The position numbers were made by a program, and so were the translations under genes. Positions 10,985 to 21,700 of a stretch of DNA of 64,000 nucleotides are shown piece by piece (position 1 is the stretch's first letter; every line of letters begins with the position of its first letter). A model generated the notes under the pieces. The model did no database searches and was not told the DNA's origin. It was given only the letters and a program-made list of their open reading frames with translations. The DNA is from Candidatus Mycoplasma haematohominis. GTDB lineage: Bacteria > Bacillota_I > Bacilli_A > Mycoplasmatales > Mycoplasmoidaceae. The stretch spans positions 1-64,000 of the forward strand of contig NZ_CACTIB010000031.1 in NCBI RefSeq assembly GCF_902712995.1. Direction: 5' to 3'.

Positions 10985-12001
10985 TTGAAGAAATATTTTG
11001 CATCCAAGTTAAGTACCGCATTGGCTGCAGGTGGAGCTTTAGGCGGGGGGGGTGTTACTGCCTATAATCAATATTTTCCGAAAACCTTACAAGAAGCTTT
11101 AGAAAGAGAAGGGATAGCTTTTATTGAGTCTATTGAAGATCAAAATCAGAAAGGTAACGCTTATAAAGCTATTTTTTTAGATTACAAAAACGAAATATCA
11201 AAAGATATAAATGATCTTAAAGACAAAACAAATGTTGAGTCTGATTACTCCAAAATAAAAGAATGGTGCAATAAATTACTAAAAGAAAAATATTCTCATT
11301 CCAATTGAAAGAAAAATAAATCCAGTTTAGTCAAGTATTGTTCAGATCGTAAGCCTATAAAGGTTGAATCTTGGTTAAGAAGGATAGGACAGACAGGTTG
11401 AATTAAAGATAGCGATAAGAGCGTTGAAGAATATAAAGTAATTTTTTCTATTTATAGATTTTCTTTTGATTTTTTAAAGATTATTAAATCTGCCGATCCT
11501 AAAGGGGTAGAGCAACAACAAACAACCAAGGCGGATGAAGGATATCCTAGACTCCAAACATGATGTACTGAAAATTTAAGTCGTTTAACTTCTGAGGTTG
11601 AAGACTTAACTATTTATAGTCAATTAACTTGATGATGCAAACCTTTGGGTTATGACACGATAGAAAAGAGAATCGAAAAGATGTATGACGGTAAGTGAGA
11701 AAAAGAATCTAGCACAAACACAGGAACTGACGGAGAATGAGAAAAAATAAAAGATCTATGGGCTAGCGATTTTGACGTAAATTCCTATGTTAAGCAAGGT
11801 TATAAAAAAAGCGACACCCTTACGGCTGAAGAATATAAGAATTGATGTGAAAAAACTTTAAATGAGAAATTGCATGCAGATAAAGCTTATATAGCACATT
11901 ACAAATCTGCTAAATCAGTTTGCGTCAAATTTAAGGTTCAGGAAAAATTAAAGACAACTAAAGATTTAAGAAAAGCAATAGAAGAAGCAAATACAAATTA
12001 A
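10985..12001 (+). CDS. Family A paralog 11, G8 tract, in frame (ON)
   Basis: 338 aa, TTG start. The anchor KLSTALAAGGALGGGGVTAY contains GGG GGG GGT, giving G8 at 11045-11052 and an open frame through all three modules to TAA. Module 1 LEREGIAFIESIEDQNQKG is shared almost exactly with paralog 12 (IEDQNQKDN). It has its own upstream region rather than abutting paralog 10. Confidence 0.87.
11045..11052 (+). repeat. G8 phase-variation tract, ON length
   Basis: In the Gly-rich anchor of family A paralog 11; eight bases keep the gene in frame. Confidence 0.8.
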
Positions 12002-12163
12002 ATCAATTTTTGTAATGTGCATTTTTAGACTTTGAAAATTAGATGGATTAACTTTACATAAAAATATTCTTTAGTGGTTAAGGTAGTTTTTACTGAAAAA
12101 GAGGTTGAATCTTAATTACTTGAATTTATCTTAAATTCATGAACTTTATAGTCATAAAAAGAT
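12002..12163 (+). promoter_or_regulatory. Intergenic region with conserved block before paralog 12
   Basis: 162 bases. Positions about 12095-12136 (gaggttgaatcttaatt, then CTTAAATT) match the block before paralog 11 closely. Probable promoter. Confidence 0.5.
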
Positions 12164-13182
12164 TTGAAAAAGTATTTTGCATCCAAATTTAGTACTGCGT
12201 TAGCCGCAGGTGGCATTTTAGGCGGTGGGGGGGCTATGCATACAATTCTTCTATTCCTAAAACTTTACAAGAAGCTTTAGAAAGAGAGGGGATATTTTTT
12301 GTTGAGTCTATTGAAGATCAAAATCAGAAAGATAACGCTTATAAAGCTATTTTTTTAGATCATTCTTCTGAAATAACGAAGGTTATTACTGATATTTCAA
12401 ATACTAATAAAGCGGATGATGCTTATTCCAAAATACAAACTTGATGCCAAAAGCTATTAAATTCAGCATACTCTTATTCCAGCTGAAAGCAAAACAAACC
12501 TCATTTAGTCAAGTATTGTTCAGATCGTAAGCCAATAAAGGTCGAGTCTTGATTAAAGAGGGTAGGTCATGACGGTTGAATTAAGGACGATACTACTAGC
12601 GAGGAGGAATCTTATAAGGTTATTTTTGCGATCTATAGATTTTCCCCTGAGTTTTTGGCAATTGTTAATTCAATTAAAGCATCAGGAGAAGAAGAACACA
12701 AAATAAATACGACACCAGAAAAAGGATACCAAAGATTAAAAAAATGATGCACTACAAACTTAAATCTTCTAACTTCAGAAGTTCAAGATATGGCAGTTTA
12801 TAGCCAATTGACTTGATACTGCAAACCCTTAGGCTACAGCACAATACAAGGGAGAATAGATAAGATGTATGACAACAAGTGAAAAAAAGAATCTAGCGAT
12901 AGTACTGATGATGGCAGTTCATGAAGCGAGATAAAAAAATTATGAGATAATGATGCACACGCCAAATCTTATATTAATGATGCATCAGAAAGTATGGCTG
13001 CCACTATTTCAGCTGATAAGTATAAAAAATGATGCGAAACAACTCTAGATGCAAAATTGTATGCAGCGTCATCATATCAAATACACTACAAAATAGCCAA
13101 ATCAGTCTGCGTGGATTTAAAGGTTCAACAAAAATTGAAAACAACCAAAAACTTAAGACAGGCAATAGAGGAAGCGCAGTAA
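12164..13182 (+). CDS. Family A paralog 12, G7 tract, out of frame (OFF)
   Basis: The TTG start at 12164 and KYFASKFSTALAAGGILGG match paralog 10. The anchor tract at 12227-12233 has only seven G, so translation shifts and stops at TAG 12278-12280 after 38 residues. Beyond the tract the other frame is intact to TAA at 13180-13182, with every module Cys and no second lesion. One added G would give a 339-aa protein. The lack of other damage favours a reversible OFF state over a decayed pseudogene; a base-calling error is the competing explanation. Confidence 0.8.
12227..12233 (+). repeat. G7 phase-variation tract, OFF length
   Basis: One base short of the in-frame length in paralogs 10 and 11, at the same codon position of the anchor. 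Confidence 0.78.
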
Positions 13183-13317
13183 ATTAAGAAATTAGAAACG
13201 AAACACGGACAAAATATTTTTTTGTAGTTACAGGTTATTTAAATCAAACATTAGATGCAATCTAAATTATTGGAAGTTTTCTTAAATTTCTAAGTTACAT
13301 TTTTTTGAAAAAATAGT
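13183..13317 (+). promoter_or_regulatory. Intergenic region with conserved block before paralog 13
   Basis: 135 bases. Positions about 13250-13288 (GATGCAATCTAAATTATTG, then CTTAAATT) are a more diverged copy of the block before paralogs 11 and 12. Probable promoter. Confidence 0.45.
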
Positions 13318-14320
13318 TTGAAGAAATACTTTGCATCCAAATTTAGTACTGCGTTAGCCGCAGGTGGCATTTTAGGCGGTGGGGGGGGGCTATGCATACA
13401 ATTCTTCTATTCCTAAAACTTTAAAAGAAGCTTTAGAAAAAGAGGGAATTGCCTTTATTTCATCTATTTCGGGAGAAGAAAATAAGAAAAATGCTTATAA
13501 AGCTATTTTTTTAGATTTCAAAAGTGAAATATCAAAAGATATAGATGGTATTGACAGCAATAATATTGAAACTGATTATTCCAAAATACAAACTTGATGC
13601 GAAAATTTACTAAACTCCGCCTATTCCTACTCTCTTTGAAAGAAAAATAAATCTAATTTAGTAAAGTATTGTTCTGATCGTCAACCTATAAAAGTTGAAT
13701 CTAGACTAAGAAGGCTTGGTTATAAAGATTGAATTAAGGATGATAACCAATATAAAGTAATTTTTTCTATTTATAGATTTTCTTTTGATTTTTTAGAGAT
13801 CATCAATTCTGCTGAACCAAAACAAACTCCTTATATACAGACAACAAAGGCTAATGATGGGTTTCCCAGACTCAAAAAATGATGTACAGAAAATTTGAAT
13901 CTTGATACTTCAAAAGTTGAAGGTGTAGCTATTTATAGTCAATTAACTTGATGATGCAAACCTTTGGGTTACGACACAATAAAAGGAAGAATAGAAAAGA
14001 TGTATGGAGAAAGCTGGAAAAAAGAATCTAGTTCAGATGTAAATGCAAATGGAGCATGGGATGAAATAAAAGAATTATGAAAAGGCGATTTTAACGTAAA
14101 GTCCTATGTTAAACCAGGCATTAATCAAGCGCAAACTGTTACAGCTCAAGAATATAAAGATTGATGTGACAAAACTTTAAATGAGAAATTGTATGAAGAT
14201 AAAGCTTATATAGCGCATTACAAAACATTTAAGTCAGTCTGCGTTGAAGTTAATGTTCAGAAAAAACTAAAAGAAACTAAAGATCTAAGAAGAGCTATAG
14301 AAGAAGCGGGAACAAAGTAA
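13318..14320 (+). CDS. Family A paralog 13, G9 tract, out of frame (OFF)
   Basis: The TTG start at 13318 has an N-terminus identical to paralog 12. The tract at 13381-13389 holds nine G, one too many: translation stops at TAA 13414-13416 after 32 residues. The frame after the tract is open from GYAYNSSIPKTLKEAL to TAA at 14318-14320, with all module motifs (TWCENLL, RQPIKVESRLRRLG, TWWCKPLGYDT, KSVCVEV). Loss of one G would give 333 aa. Paralogs 12 and 13 deviate from G8 in opposite directions, as slippage predicts. Confidence 0.8.
13381..13389 (+). repeat. G9 phase-variation tract, OFF length
   Basis: One base longer than the in-frame G8 of paralogs 10 and 11. Confidence 0.78.
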
Positions 14321-14394
14321 GTAAATTAAATGATAAATATATGTATTAATTAATAGGATAAGTTTAAAAGTTCAATAAATAAAATTAAGATAGC

Positions 14395-14487
14395 GGAAAC
14401 TTACCCAAGAGGCTCAAGGGGACACACTGCTAATGTGTTAGACAAAATAATTTTTGTGCATGGGTTCAAATCCCATAGTTTCCACCA
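14395..14487 (+). tRNA. trnS: tRNA-Ser (anticodon GCU)
   Basis: Class II cloverleaf. The acceptor GGAAACT pairs with AGTTTCC. The anticodon arm ACACA-CTGCTAA-TGTGT gives anticodon GCT, which reads AGC/AGU. A long variable arm (ACAAAA...TTTTGT) and a T arm ATGGG-TTCAAAT-CCCAT follow, and CCA is encoded. The discriminator base is A, where serine tRNAs usually have G. Confidence 0.93.
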
Positions 14488-14511
14488 TATTTATTGCAGA
14501 ATAAACCTGTT

Positions 14512-15102
14512 TTGGGCTTATTTTGAAACAAACAGATACGTGTAGGTAAGAGGTTAAGAAAAGAGGGATTTAAGCTTGTAAAAAGAGTTTTTAATCAAGA
14601 TAAGGTTTGAGAAGAGATAGCTGAAGTCTATAGAAAGCAAGAGCATAATCCTAAGTTTATAAAGACAGAAAATAGATTGGTTGATAGGTACATATCTATC
14701 AAGCTAAAGAAAAAATCAAGGAAGATATTGAAGATTAAGTGTGATGATGTAAGTAATGAAGTTTATATTCAGGCCAAGAAGTGATGTGTAGTTCCACACA
14801 GGATAAAAGAGAGGGCTAAAAAGCTAGGTTTTAGTTTTTTAAATATGGAAGAGAATAGTGATGAAGATCATGAAATATGAGAAATGAGAATAGTTAACTA
14901 TAGATTTTTTAAGGGAGAGATAAATTTAGAGAATATTATTGGGAGTACAAGTATTTTTAAATATGACAATTCTATATTGGAAAGAAAGATAAGTATTGTT
15001 AAGAAAACAGCTAAAGAAATAATAAATAAGATGAACTATGATGAAGATAGTGAAGAAGCTTGAAACACTATGGTTAGATGATTTGTTAAAGAAAGACCTT
15101 AA
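14512..15102 (+). CDS. Hypothetical hydrophilic protein, basic
   Basis: About 196 aa in code 4, rich in Lys and Arg, with no membrane segment. The start is uncertain: TTG at 14512 is used here, TTG at 14494 is also in frame, and no ATG precedes residue 120. It contains KKWC followed by a Pro and RIKERAKKLGFSF, which faintly recalls the WC-then-P.TVE..L pattern of family A, so it may be a distant relative without an anchor. Its stop overlaps the stop of mgtE on the other strand within a CTTAAG palindrome. Confidence 0.6.
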
Positions 15103-16679
15103 GTACTTAATTTACCTCCAGTAATTGTTACACCAAGAATTCCACTTATAGCAAAGTGGAGTAGTAAGACTCCTATTCCAAAGAAAATAATTGATGCTAT
15201 TGTGTCTAATACAGTAGTTAGTAGAGGAGCTGATACTGATGCTGGGTCCAGATTAAATTTAATAGCTAAGCATGGTATTAGAACTCCAAAGAATTTAGAG
15301 AAGATAACTACTAATCATAGAGACAGTGAAGAAGCTGCTGCTCCTACTAGGCTTATTAAGTAGACATTCATTGGATTTAATTTGTCAGAAGTATTTGTGC
15401 CAGTATGAACTTTAGCTTGAAACCCAGATAAATCAGTTTTTGTCGTAACTATGAAGTAGAAAAAAAGTCTTACAAAGTTACAGACAGCCAATATAGCTCC
15501 TATGACTGTTGCAACTTTTAATTCTTTCTTGACGACTTTCCAGAAATCTGATTCCTTTAATTCTCCTAATGAATAAGCCTGTATTACTGTTGCAGTAGTC
15601 TGAGAACCTGTATTACCACACATATCAGTAATTATTGGTATTATTGGTACCAATATGGCAGTAGATATACCGGCTGTATACATAACACCTAAGCTTTCAA
15701 ATTTATCTATGGCAAAGGTAGTTATAGTTGCCACAAATAACATGATTATTAGGCATGTAATCCTAGATTTAACAATCTCTAGGATTGAGCTATTTAGATA
15801 TGATCTTTTGGTTTCCTTAATACCATAGAACTTGTGAACATCTTCTATATTGCTATCTAGTATTTCTGGTATTACGTCCTGATAGTCTATGATTCCAACT
15901 AGTTTGGATTCGTTGTTGATTACTGCTAATGTTTTGATGCTATATTTTCTGAATAAGTCAGAGACTATATCTATGTCATCTCTTTCTGAGACTGACATAA
16001 ATGATTTTTCTGTTATCTCTCCTATATTTATTTCTGAATTATTTGTAGAGCATTTATCTAGGTATAGAAAGAATAGCTTTTGCGTGTTTACTTGACCTAC
16101 TATTACTCCATTTGAATTAACTACGAATATTTCTTCTGAGATATCAAATTCTGCTTTATGTTTTTTAAGGAAATCTATTGCCTCTGAGACGCTCATGTTT
16201 TCACTGAGAGATAGATAGGTAACGTTCATAATTGATCCGACTTCTGCGAAATCAAAGGATTTAAGTTGTTTGATTTCTTCTTTAAGTCTTTTGGAGGCGT
16301 TGAAAATTATCTTTCTTTGTATAGGTACTGTAGCTGCTGCAAATATTTCATACACATCGTCTGAGTTAAGGTCTTCTAGAAGGTGAGTGATAACACCAGA
16401 CTTCATGGTGTTTAGTATTCTCAGTTGTAGCGCTTCTCCAAATGAGAGAAATAGTTCTCCCATTTTCATTTTTTGGGCAACAATTAGAAATCTAATTGCT
16501 ACATTTTCAGAATCTATTTTTTCTAGTGCATCGACTAGTAAGTTGATCGGTTGGTTCTTTAAAAGTGTTTTTATTCCTAAATCGTTCTTCTCTTGGTAGA
16601 GAAAATTGATCTTTTCTACTACTGACTCTACTTTAGAGTCATATGTTGCTTCCTCCTTGCGAATCTTCTTCCTAAACAT
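15099..16679 (-). CDS. mgtE: Magnesium transporter MgtE
   Basis: 526 aa. Homodimeric Mg2+ channel of the cytoplasmic membrane. An N-terminal helical superfamily domain (residues about 20-130, DLNSDDVYEIF) is followed by a CBS pair (about 140-265; MNVTYLSLSENMSVSEAIDFL and FMSVSERDDIDIVSDLF), a connecting helix, and a C-terminal membrane domain. The membrane domain includes PIIPIITDMCGNTGSQTTA, the family's selectivity region, and ends in DPASVSAPLLTTVLD. One TGA-Trp lies about 72 residues before the true stop. The length is slightly above the usual 450-480 because of the N-terminus. Expected to be gated by Mg2+ binding to the CBS/N domains. Confidence 0.92.
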
Positions 16680-16750
16680 ACAGATTCGCCCATGATTACC
16701 TTCTTAAAATTCTAATATAACAGCAGCAATTAATTTTTTTGTGATGAGTA

Positions 16751-17359
16751 TTAAGAGACATAGAAATTCAGTATTTTAGAGATTTCATCAGATAGAGAAT
16801 CTATATCTGATGAGTTCATTTCATGCAATTCTCCTTTGGAGCTATATGAAACTCTACCTGTTGTTTCTGATACTACAAAAGCTATAGCATCTGTGTTTTC
16901 TGTAAGACCTGCAGATGCTCTGTGTCTTGCACCAAAAGTAGTAATTAATCTAGTTTGGGTAACTGGGAAGTAACTTGAGATAGAAGCAATGTCATAACCT
17001 CTTATTATTACTCCTCCGTCATGTAAAGCAGACTGTTTGTTACTGAAGATAGTTATTAGAAATTCTGAAGTTAATTTGGCTTTTATTTCGTAACCTAGTA
17101 ATACGTATTTCTGTAGATTCTGTTCTCTTTCTATAACTATTAGCGCGCCAACTTTATTGTTGGACATTCACTTTAGTGCGTGTGATAATTGATGTACAAA
17201 TATGTCATATTCTGATGCATTTACTTCCCTTTTACTTTTTCATAGAGAACTGATAAGTTTTTTATTGGGTAAGCACCTATATAAAAAAGCTAGTGCTACT
17301 AATACAAAAGAGAATAAGGCAAGGTAGATGATGTCTACTAGCTTTATTGTAGAATCCAA
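16751..17359 (-). CDS. cdaA: Diadenylate cyclase, c-di-AMP synthase (one-helix type)
   Basis: 202 aa. Makes c-di-AMP from two ATP. The catalytic DAC (DisA_N) domain spans about residues 60-185 with both signature motifs: DGGVII (DGA-type) and GARHRASAGL (RHR). A single N-terminal membrane helix (VDIIYLALFSFVLVALAFLY) replaces the three helices of classical CdaA, as in the mycoplasma CdaM form. The TTG start at 17359 is the first possible start after an in-frame stop; the later ATG at 17167 would cut off the helix and the start of the domain. Upstream neighbour is pgsA, same strand. Confidence 0.88.
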
Positions 17360-17412
17360 TTCCTTGTCTATGATGTCTTAATATAAATAATACAGCCGGT
17401 TAAGGAATATCC

Positions 17413-17979
17413 TTAATTTGCATTTGTTTGAATTTTTCTTATGTAATCTCAGAATGAAACTATTGAGAAAATCATTGATGCAGCTAGTATTGAGGATGTT
17501 ATTCATTGCATAAGGTCACTAGGTCAGAACAAGTTATTAAATACTTCTTGTGAGAAAATGATCAGTAATATAGTCAACATTTGAGTAATTGTTTTTAATT
17601 TAGCTAGAAAGGAAGCGGGAATTATTCTATTTTTTTTGTATAAGAATAGCCTCATTACATCCATAGATACGTCTCTAATTATGTGGAATATAGCTAATAA
17701 TATAAGTACTTTGCTTTGAGCTATGAAGAGAATCAGAGCACCTAAGATAAGTACCTTATCTGCTAATGGATCAAATGTTTTTCCGAATGAACTTTCTACT
17801 TGCCATTTTCTAGCTAGGTAACCATCTAGGAAATCGGTTACACAACAGAAAAGAAATAGTAGACCTGCAAGTATATTTGATGTTGTGCTGTTTACATTTA
17901 TAAGTATTAATACTACAGGCGTAAACAACAATCTGCTGATTGTCAGCAGATTAGGAACCCACTTTCTGAAATCTTCCAT
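17413..17979 (-). CDS. pgsA: CDP-diacylglycerol-glycerol-3-phosphate 3-phosphatidyltransferase
   Basis: 188 aa. Forms phosphatidylglycerol phosphate, the committed step to phosphatidylglycerol and cardiolipin, in the membrane. The CDP-alcohol phosphotransferase motif is complete around residues 48-73: D-x2-D-G-x2-A-R-x8-G-x3-D-x3-D, read as DFLDGYLARKW then FGKTFDPLAD. About five membrane helices. An in-frame TGA (Trp) follows NNLF; the real C-terminus continues 37 residues through another helix to FWDYIRKIQ. ATG start with the usual MEDFRKWVPNLLTISR opening. Confidence 0.92.
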
Positions 17980-18009
17980 CTCTATATAAAAATAGAGGGT
18001 TTTAGTCTG

Positions 18010-18405
18010 TTATTTATCTTCTTCTGGGACTGTATCTCAACCGTCATCATTTTCATCTTTTCCATCATTATTCTCTTCTTCATCTTCATCGTTCAACGCT
18101 GTTCACGTATTAACATCAAAAGTAAAATTATTGAAAATATTTTTCATATTTACGCCCTTTTCCGCAAATATATTCATAACATCATCAATTTTTTTATGTA
18201 TTTCTTTGAGCTTAGGTTCAGAGAGAGCTAGTTGTTCAACGTAAAAATATATCAAATCTTCCACGTTGTGGATATTCTCGAATTCTGGAACTCCTATTTC
18301 TTTTAGTAACTTAATTTGCGATTCAAGTCTTTTTAGTAATTTAGCGCCAATTTTTATTGTCACCTCTTTTTCGGCACCTGTTTTTTTATTTTCTTTATCT
18401 GACAT
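18010..18405 (-). CDS. Hypothetical protein with acidic C-terminal tail
   Basis: 131 aa. The N-terminal 100 residues are predicted helical (TIKIGAKLLKRLESQIKLLKEIG; VEDLIYFYVEQLALSEPKLK). The last 25 are almost all Asp/Glu/Asn (DEDEEEN, DENDDGWDTVPEEDK). No membrane segment, no motif I recognise. It lies between hinT and pgsA on the same strand, 33 bases after the HIT stop. Confidence 0.75.
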
Positions 18406-18438
18406 GTGGGAGGTCTTTATTTTTAATTCTAAGAAAAG

Positions 18439-18762
18439 TTAATATTTCGGAATGACATGCAAATGCAGGTGAAATATAACCTGTTTTGCTTCTTTTCCTT
18501 GATTAGAAATGTAATTAAATCCTTTTATATCAGGATACATTTCTTTGAGTTGTTTAGCTACTTGTTTAGCTAGAACGATTACATCTTTTAGATAATCGTC
18601 ATCTGTGACTGATAGATTAGCAAAGTGCTTTTTAGGAATTACTAGCGTGTGTCCTTTAGTTATTGGCTTAATGTCTAGTATTGCAAATGCTTTTTCTGAT
18701 TCAGCCACAAAGTTATTGGGCGTGTCAGCAGCTATCTTACAGAATATGCAATCCTCTGGCAT
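18439..18762 (-). CDS. hinT: HIT family nucleotide hydrolase (HinT-like)
   Basis: 107 aa. Histidine triad protein; HinT members hydrolyse purine nucleoside phosphoramidates. The N-terminal CIFCKIAADTPNN is typical and the catalytic triad HLHLHVIP is at the C-terminus. It begins 7 bases after the stop of the 1189-aa membrane protein, so the two are probably co-transcribed. In Mycoplasma hominis HinT is encoded with and binds the membrane proteins P60 and P80, which supports a similar complex here. Confidence 0.92.
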   Translation of the reverse strand: MPEDCIFCKIAADTPNNFVAESEKAFAILDIKPITKGHTLVIPKKHFANLSVTDDDYLKDVIVLAKQVAKQLKEMYPDIKGFNYISNQGKEAKQVIFHLHLHVIPKY

Positions 18763-18768
18763 AATCGA

Positions 18769-21700
18769 TTATTTTTTTATGAATTGATCCTTACCTGATT
18801 CTACCCATTTATGATCATAAGGCGCTATCTTATCTGTACTTGAGCCCAAATCTTTTACGGCTAAATCTTGTACTTCTGAGATAAGTGCTGTGTTTAATAC
18901 TCAGGCTCAGAAGACATCTCTGCTTAGTTTATTGTTTCCGAAGTTTTTAAATTCTGTTGCGCTTGATAAATTTTGTTGGTTGATTTGGAATAGTTTGAAT
19001 TTTTCTGTTTGGTCTGATGTTTTTACTTCTTCTTTATTTTTGAAATATTTTTCTTTTCCGAATTTTTCTTCGTGATCATTTCCGGAGGATTTTTTTTCGT
19101 GTTTTGTGCCAGTAGAGTTGTAGTTATTTGCTGGATCTACTAAGAATGTTGTTTTGTATTTATCTTTCGGGATTTTGTCGCTGGTTATGTTGGTTTTTAC
19201 GTTGTTTAAGACAGCAGATAATAGATTTTTCTTTTCTTGAAGAGTTAAAGTTCGGATTTCTGAAGTCGTTGTACTTCCACTTGTACTTTCAATGTAAATC
19301 TGATCTTTTTCTAAAGCTTCAACTCAGTCAGTAGCATCACTCTTAGTAGCAGACTTTATTGCTTGAACTACTTTTTTAAATTCAGCGTCTGTTGTTATTT
19401 TGTCCAATACATATTTGTTCATTTGTTCAGCAGAATCTCCGTATCTGTATAAAGAGTTTGCATTTAAAGAATCTCTATCTTCTTTGCTTAGCCCTAAGCT
19501 GCTCTTAGAGCTGTAAAGACCTCTATATATAAATCCATCACTTACTTTTGATTTGCTGTCTTTGAATGTAACTGAACTTAGATATTTATTTATGTTGGGA
19601 ATATCTTTTTTGAATTCTGTATTATCGTTAATGTTTTTTAAGAAAGGATTAGAGAATGAGTTTTCTGGCAGGTTTACTTGATGTTTATCTATTTTTATAT
19701 TGGAGAATAGGATGTATGAATCTACATCATATGAGATTTGAGAAGAAACATAGTTTCTAAATCCTTTAAAGCCGTCCCTAATTAGGTAGGTTAGAGAAGT
19801 CAAGAATTTGTAGTGTCTGCTTCTGAAATTGTCTACTCCAAAAACAAATTTTTCTTCAAAGGATTGTTTTGCCAGTTTGTGTAGTTTTTTTCTTAATTCA
19901 TCTTTTTTTGCAGAATCGTCATTTCCGTTTAACTCCCCTAACAACTCCCCTGAATACTTAACGGCATCTCAAGGAGTTACATTTTCTTTTTCTAGAAGTT
20001 GTTTTGAGTAATAGCTTTGAATAGCTGATTCATCTATTTTTCCGAATAATTTTTTTGTTTTGTCTTGGTCTTCAGGACTTTCTATTCCTTCTAAGAAATT
20101 GTTATCCTCAGTTGCATTTTTATAATCTGCAGGAATAAGGAAAGAAAAATCTGCCTCATCTCCTGATGTTGAGATGAAACCTTTATTACCTAGAGTAGAT
20201 TTACCTAGGTAGTCAGTTTTCATTAGGTATTTGAATAGAAATTCGTTGAATAGTTCTGTTTTTTCTAGGAATTGGTCAGTTATGCTGTTTCAATGGTAGT
20301 TGTTACTAAAGATACGGTCTGAAGCTAGGCTTGAGTTTTCTTGGTCAAGAAGTAGGTTTAATTTTTCAACATATTGATCTATTTTTTGGTGGTACTCTTT
20401 TTCTGTTTTTTTGTATTGTCCTAGAAGGGATTTATCTTCGTTGCCGTTGTTGACTTTAGCAGGTGCAGGTTTTGGTTTAAAGAAATCAAAATCATAGAGT
20501 TTTTCTAATTCTTCGAAAACAAAATTATCTTGATTTGCTGTTGGATTTGTAGTTTTTAGATCATAGGGCAACATACCAGCTAAACCCTCTTCAACTTTTG
20601 GATGATCAAATTTTTTCTTTCTATCTTCGTCTTTAACTTCTCAGGATGTTTTTGCATAGGTGGATAGAAGAGATTCTCTTAGTTTGATTCTGAATAGATA
20701 TTTGTTTCTCAGCATTTCAAGATCTTCCATTTTTTGGAAAGCATCTTTGAAATCATTAATTACTGTTGAATAGGAAGCGCCGAAGAATTTGTTGTTTGTT
20801 AATGAGAATAAGTATTTAAGGATTAGTTTGTTGAAGTTTTGTTCTAGATAGTCTTTGAATGATTTAAAGACGCTATCAACTTGTATGTCTAAGGTTTGAG
20901 TTATTTCTAGTTTTCTTTTGTAGACTAATTGAAGTGTTCTGTATTGGAAGTGATGATATGCATCATTTATTGATGTTCCAGAAGTTTTTTTACTATCAAG
21001 ATTTTCCAGATCAACAGCTATTGCATGTATACCTGCTTGGTTTCTTATAAATACTCAGGGCGTATCTTTAATTTCTACTAAGTCTGCGACTTCATGTTTT
21101 GTTTGTTTCTGACTGTCCTTAATCATGTCCTTAAGAATTGGAATCTTAGCCTTGTTTTCTCCTCCCCCAGCTTTATCGAAGAAGAATAATTCAGTTGGCT
21201 GTTTATAACTCTCAACATCTGAGTTTTGGCTTTTTTGAAATTCATTTATGTTTTTGCCGTTGCTTGATGAATTTTGCAACTTCTCTAACTTCTTCTGATA
21301 TTTGTAGTTAGCTGCAGCTGCGAACTTAATGTACAAGTTGCTGTACATGTTTTTGCTTTCTACAAAGATGGCAGTTGCTGAGTCATCTGTGTAACCTTTA
21401 GGGATGAATATAGTACTGTTGCTGGTATATGTACTTACTTTGTCTTTAAAGAATTTTTTGAATTTAGAAGTACTGCTTAATCCTTTACTGTCATCAGTTT
21501 CAAAGTAAGGGAAAGCATATGAAGCTTCTTTTAAATCTACTTTTTTTTCTTTTAGTTTTGCTTCATCTCATACAGAAGCAAGTTCACTTTTATGCGCTTT
21601 CTCTTTGTGTTTTCAAAGAGACATTCATACGTAGAAAGGCCTTACATCTTCAAATCATTTTTTGTGAGCGAAATTTATGAAATCAAATTTGGAGTTGAAG

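Noticed and set aside
17454..17513. Small plus-strand frame (MKLLRKSLMQ...) after the c-di-AMP synthase gene
   Set aside because: It lies opposite the true C-terminus of pgsA, which is extended by a TGA-Trp codon and ends in a membrane helix.
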